This document shows, piece by piece, positions 60,100 to 64,000 of a stretch of DNA of 64,000 nt. Made by a program: the position numbers and the translations under genes. The notes under the pieces are model-generated. The model did no database searches, was not told where the DNA came from, and was given only the letters and a program-made list of their open reading frames with translations. The first letter of the stretch is position 1; every line of letters starts with the position of its first letter. The DNA comes from Acanthochlamys bracteata (Eukaryota > Streptophyta > Magnoliopsida > Pandanales > Velloziaceae), in NCBI GenBank assembly GCA_019914995.1, contig CM034127.1, positions 6,944,001-7,008,000 on the forward strand, given 5' to 3'.

Positions 60100-60109
60100 A
60101 TATATATAC
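60100..60109 (+). promoter_or_regulatory. Candidate TATA box of the ERF gene
   Basis: ATATATATAC lies about 75-80 bases before the ATG, which leaves a leader of about 45-50 bases. Confidence 0.55.
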
Positions 60110-60167
60110 AAACGTACGAAAGAACCTCAGTCTGCGCCCCTTTCAAACAACAACTGAGAAAAGTTAA

Positions 60168-60179
60168 ATGGTTGCATAG
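60168..60179 (+). promoter_or_regulatory. Minimal upstream ORF (Met-Val-Ala-stop) before the ERF start
   Basis: ATG GTT GCA TAG ends three bases before the ERF ATG at 60183. So short a frame so close to the main start could affect initiation or reinitiation. It needs the transcript to begin upstream of 60168, which the TATA box position predicts. Confidence 0.5.
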
Positions 60180-60182
60180 ATA

Positions 60183-60548
60183 ATGGAGGAGGAGAATTCT
60201 CCGAAGGGAGGAGAAGGAGAGGTGAAGTACAGAGGTGTTCGACGTCGACCATGGGGAAAATACGCTGCGGAGATCCGTGACTCGAATAGGAACGGGGCCC
60301 GTGTGCGGCTCGGCACGTTCAATACCGCTGAAGAAGCTGCGCGTGCTTATGATCGCGCTGCGTATGCAATGAGGGGGTGTCTTGCTGTACTCAACTTCCC
60401 GCAAGAGTTTACTGCAGGAGCAAGCAATAACGCGTCGATGACGTCTTCATCGAAGCAAGTGATAGAGTTGGAGTGCTTGGATCAGAAAGTGTTGGAAGAG
60501 CTCCTGGAATATGAAGATCATAAAGACAGAAAAGGAAACAAAAAATGA
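60183..60548 (+). CDS. Small AP2/ERF transcription factor, group IX-like, with altered DNA-contact residue
   Basis: Single-exon, 121 residues. One AP2/ERF domain covers residues 16-73: [18 protein letters not shown], then [19 protein letters not shown] and [11 protein letters not shown]. Ala29 and Asp33-region residues fit the ERF rather than DREB subgroup. Residues 93-110 ([18 protein letters not shown]) form an EDLL-type acidic/leucine motif, as in small group IX ERFs of the ERF098 kind, where it acts as an activation region. Such proteins bind GCC-box promoters in ethylene, jasmonate and defence responses (family knowledge). Anomaly: residue 42 is Arg (CGG, 60306-60308) where ERF domains have Trp (RVWLGTF), a residue that contacts DNA in AtERF1. 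A basic tail (residues 113-121) may aid nuclear entry. The frame is otherwise intact. The start is supported by the TATA spacing and absence of a longer frame. Confidence 0.92.
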   Translation: MEEENSPKGGEGEVKYRGVRRRPWGKYAAEIRDSNRNGARVRLGTFNTAEEAARAYDRAAYAMRGCLAVLNFPQEFTAGASNNASMTSSSKQVIELECLDQKVLEELLEYEDHKDRKGNKK

Positions 60549-61382
60549 GTTGTGAAGATCAACTAATTATTCTGAAGTGTTTTATGTAGTATCATATGCA
60601 TTCATCATATATTCATGTCAATTGAGAGACAGATGTATATTCTCTGAAATTAAAAAAAAAAAGAAAAACAAAATCTTGCTTTTGCTATACATTGCTTGAT
60701 ATCTCTCCAGCCATGTAGTAACTCTTTGTACCTAGCTCGTTTGAATTTGACGACGGAACTGTTCTAGTACTTCAGTTAATTAACCAGTTAAGCCATATGA
60801 TATATAAGCTTCTCTAAGCTTCTTGATATCAAACTGAGAACCTTGACATTAAGTACATGCATTTGCCTGAGACAATGACATATACGTATGGTCGTTTTAA
60901 CTGTTATATGTAAGGCTCTCCATTCTAGTAGTTGTAGTCACAGGACACCAATTAACAGCCCTGTATCTAGAGATACTGCTTCGGAGAAATATTCTGATCA
61001 TTAATTTTGCGGTATTGCTAACATACAAGTCAAAGAGGTAAGAATCCAATTGTAAACTTTGCTTGTATAGCATTAATTCAAGAGGTATCGTTGAGCGTGA
61101 GGCAATGTATATGTGAGGCTCCACGAGACGAAGTATATGAGAGGGTTCCTTAGTTCTTAGCTCACATCCTCTCCTGAAGAAGGAAAAGAAGTTGATTGGT
61201 AGTCCAGGTGTAGGGGGTTTTCAAGTAATGATGCCAAAATCTTTCAAAAAGCATTGGATAATTGTAGGACTTGGCGCTTTATTGCATGCAATCAATCCTT
61301 TTGACACAACAAATCAAGACCTCCCTTCAACTTTGACAACTATAATGATGCAAGTTCACGCCACTACATCATGGTATCTAAT
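60549..61382. other. 3' flank of the ERF gene and spacer
   Basis: Presumed 3' UTR to about 60660, with an A-rich tract at 60649-60669, then AT-rich spacer. No gene recognised; the ORF at 61192-61449 has no family and overlaps a TIR element. Confidence 0.5.
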
Positions 61383-61483
61383 CATAGTTGACAGATCCGA
61401 CCTGAATATCAATTCAAAAAATTCTCCGGGTCATGAGTTAATCCTTTGATCGGGCGGGTCAATCCACAAATCCGTCAACTATG
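61383..61483. mobile_element. 101-bp TIR element related to the subtilase-carrying element
   Basis: Left end CATAGTTGACAGATCCG; right end reverse complement CATAGTTGACGGATTTG. The same terminus (CATAGTTGTCAGA) ends the element at 5558-6723. No clear target duplication is visible (TATCTAAT against CAAATAGT). Confidence 0.6.
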
Positions 61484-63913
61484 CAAATAGTAAATAATTA
61501 AGGAGTTCTTCTACTACTTACTCAAATAAGGTGCTTCATTTGTAACGTTTACTAAAACTTGATGATAAAACATTGGGCCTATCTAATAGTATCGGTAGAA
61601 TCGGACCGAACCGTCCAAATCGATCCGAAAATTGTTGACTTGGTTAGAAAATCCATCCGCATCTACAAAAAAGACGACAATATCAACCACCCGGTTTGAC
61701 CCGAACAGATCGAACCGCCGTCCCGCCTGGCCGGGTCGACTCTGGTCACTTAAAAAAAAAAAAAAAAAAAATTTGTTTTATAATGTTTCACACTGACTAA
61801 CCGAAGCCTTCTGTTTCTCCTCGTCCGATTAGTGAATCCTTCTTCTCCGGCAAAGATTTTCTTCTCTAGAAGGACTTCTTGTCTTCTCACTTGGCTCAGT
61901 TTCTTCTTTGCTCTCCCTTCCACCATCTAGTAGCCTTTTTTTGTTGTTCGGCTAACCGCTCTGCGGCTTTCATCGCTCTCAGCAAGGTCTCTAACTCTCC
62001 GCTTCAGCAAAGCCTTTGTTCCAACTTCTCTTTGCTAATTCAATTCTATTGTTCTTCTCATAGAAAAAGAAGTGTTTATATCTCCTCAGCCACTATCTCA
62101 AAGACAAAGTGTGTATGACTCTGAAAGCAAGTAGTATTCGGCTGGTTGATTTGTATCTCATCTTAAAACACCATTAAAGCCCTGATGCCTCCTAGGCATT
62201 GAGGGAGGTGGGTTAGTCCACGTTACCACGGACGGTGTCGGAGTTCTTCTCTAGATTCACCGTCCTACGATCTTACGCTAAGTGGAACAGTAGGCTTAAG
62301 TGCAATCTCTACTTGTAAATTCAAGATTCTCTCTATTTTGCTTGGGTCTCGTTTGTTTGATTTCTTAATTAGTGAGGTTTTGCTAGCCGTAGTTGATTTT
62401 GTATGTCGGTTTGTTTGATTTTAAGCAGTCAGATTTGGTTCACGTACCTCTTAGTTTGTTTAATCTCTAGCAGTGATATTTTCAATCACAGTATTGTTTG
62501 TTTATCTCCAGTAGTGAGATTTTCTATCACTGTATTGTTTGGTTTGATCTTACTGCATTGTTTGTTTGATCTCCAACAGTGAGATTTGTGTTCACCGCTA
62601 GGCCTGTTTTGATTTGTTGTTAAGTTAGTGAGCGATTTGTTAGATTCAGTTTTGGAAATCATTAGAGTAGTGAAGAAGAAACCAAGAGCATAATTAGCTA
62701 TCTTCGTTGTAAGTTTTTGAGTCTGGTACAGAGATGGTTGGAATTGATACATGTTACAACTTCATCCCTTCTATCTTGATATGATACATGTTCCTTGTGA
62801 ATGAATTAATAGAAACTCTGCGATCCGGTTGATGACTTGGACACATAGTTTGCAATTCTGGTTGAATGATGGTTGTCTCTTATATAAAGTTTTTGGTGTT
62901 GAACAGTGACCCGCGAGTCAACCCGCCGGGTTGCCCTATGATCCGGCGACCCATACGCAGTTTCGAGTCTATTAGCGGGTCGTGTCTCTAACACTAAACC
63001 AAGATTGGTGAAGTTTAGTTGATAAAATCTGCGATGATCGTTATTGTTGTTGCCAGAAGATGCGAAAAGCGGTGGTGTTAGAAGAAGAGGTAGAGTGGCA
63101 GATCATTGGTCAACATTTCTTCTCCTGCAGGTGTTGATCGAGTGAAACCACAGCAGCTACAACAAATCTACTGAAGAGAAGTTTAGAGAAGACATTATTG
63201 TGATTGTGAAATGATTAAGAAAAGAGAGGAAAGCTGAGAAGGAGTTGGTGATTGCGAATGGTAGCGGTGGATTGAGTGCTAAAAAACTAATAAAGTGGCG
63301 ACAGCGAATGTGGAGGAGGAAACATGGCTCTTTTCTTGAGAAGGTAATATTTCCAACTTCGACTTCACTAAATGAAGTAGCGTTTGCACTATCGTCACCC
63401 AAAATCATTGCGGTGATACTCATCTCGCTGCTAATCAGTTGATTTGTGCACTTGTTATTGTAGATTTATGACCCTTTTGTTTTGTTATCTTCTACTTCAA
63501 TTTGTTGTAGATCTGTGAACACATTGGTGATTTGATAGATTTTTGTTGTTGTTGTTTAGATTGGTGGACGCTCACCGCCTTTGGTTCTTCGGTGTTGTCT
63601 TTCATACATCAGGAGTTTTTTTAGAGTAAGCTCTTGGTCGATCAAATCAACGGATAAATTCAAAACCAGTCCGAGCGGTTTAGGTCAATTCTAGTCGAAC
63701 TTATGGACAAATTATATGCAAACTCGGATCGATTTATATTCCAGATCGAAAGATTCTAGGATCGAATGATATATACACTTGACCTCAGATGTCTAAACCT
63801 TAGGTTTTCGGATCAACCTCAACTATTCATTAACTTCTTACATATATGGTGAATTTTTTGTTTTTACATTGAACTTTTTGTTCATTGAGATCTTAAATAT
63901 GATAGGAGTTAAT
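61484..63913. other. Mixed region: GGGTC-rich patches, minisatellite, no recognised gene
   Basis: GGGTCGACC/CCGACCCG-like patches occur at 61595-61745, 62905-62985 and 63640-63780, resembling subterminal parts of the hAT-type elements, but I could not pair ends. Between them are a C/T-rich leader-like stretch (61800-62060) and the minisatellite at 62350-62605. Overlapping ORFs on both strands at 63157-63442 match no family known to me. Confidence 0.4.
62350..62605. repeat. Degenerate minisatellite, about six units of 40-60 bp
   Basis: Units begin near 62350, 62411, 62456, 62496, 62537 and 62560. The shared pattern is GTTTGTTTGATCTCCAGCAG, then TGAGATTTTCTATCACTGTA. The fifth unit is shortened. 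Units at 62456 and 62496 are the most alike. Confidence 0.7.
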
Positions 63914-64000
63914 TATGGGTGGCAATATATGACCCGAGCCAAAAACGCAACCCAAAAATGACCCAATTAATTAGGATTATGGTTAGAATTTTTTATCCGT
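63914..64000 (+). mobile_element. Left end of another hAT-type MITE, cut by the window edge
   Basis: TATGGGTGGCAATATATGAC followed by CCGAGCC and further GACCC words matches the left ends of 46363 and 3917. The right end lies outside the window. Confidence 0.65.

Noticed and set aside
61192-61449. 85-codon ORF downstream of the ERF gene
   Set aside because: No recognisable domain, and its 3' part runs into the small TIR element.
63157-63442. Overlapping ORFs on both strands (88 and 65 codons)
   Set aside because: Neither shows a family or a plausible gene context; mutual overlap suggests chance openness.

Overview
The window is nuclear DNA of a flowering plant, most likely a eudicot: it is AT-rich, has GT-AG introns, plant-only gene families (an AP2/ERF factor, myosin XI, a plant-type subtilase, a kinesin-light-chain-related TPR protein) and a dense load of plant LTR retrotransposons and hAT-type elements. 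The species cannot be named from the sequence. Only two host genes look intact: a two-exon TPR gene (8866-13647, + strand) and a small single-exon group IX-like ERF gene (60183-60548, + strand). The rest is decayed gene remnants, transposons and AT-rich spacer.

Left arm (1-14.8 kb): the decayed 3' end of a myosin XI gene (975-3120); a hAT-type MITE with a perfect 8-bp target duplication (3917-4778); a second hAT-like element (5558-6723) that carries a piece of a subtilisin-like protease gene; then the TPR gene, whose 3-kb intron holds two adjacent fold-back elements around an (AT)n tract.

Centre (14.8-43.9 kb): a stack of retrotransposons. The outermost is a minus-strand Ty1/copia element of Sirevirus type, with gag, pol and a downstream env-like ORF. 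Its gag is split by a 20.7-kb Athila-like Ty3/gypsy element (20937-41683, TSD TTTCC). Between the protease and RT of that gypsy element lies a third, chromovirus-like LTR element (about 24805-34785) with an abnormal, partly inverted left end. Its right LTR holds a fourth element, a solo LTR (32181-34002, TSD GGTAT). A TIR element (34784-36529) sits at the right junction. All coding regions in the stack are broken.

Right arm (43.9-64 kb): a decayed hAT transposase-like gene (44940-46190) beside a hAT-type MITE (46363-46921); a degenerate repeat field (48.4-50.0 kb); a very decayed gypsy pol (52.1-55.6 kb); a 198-bp tandem duplication with coding-like sequence on the minus strand; a third fold-back element; the ERF gene; and a terminal region with a small TIR element, a minisatellite and the start of another hAT-type MITE.

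The two live genes do not form a functional unit. The main interest lies in the insertion order of the nested elements, the gene-capturing hAT-like element, and the ERF gene with an Arg in place of a conserved DNA-contacting Trp.
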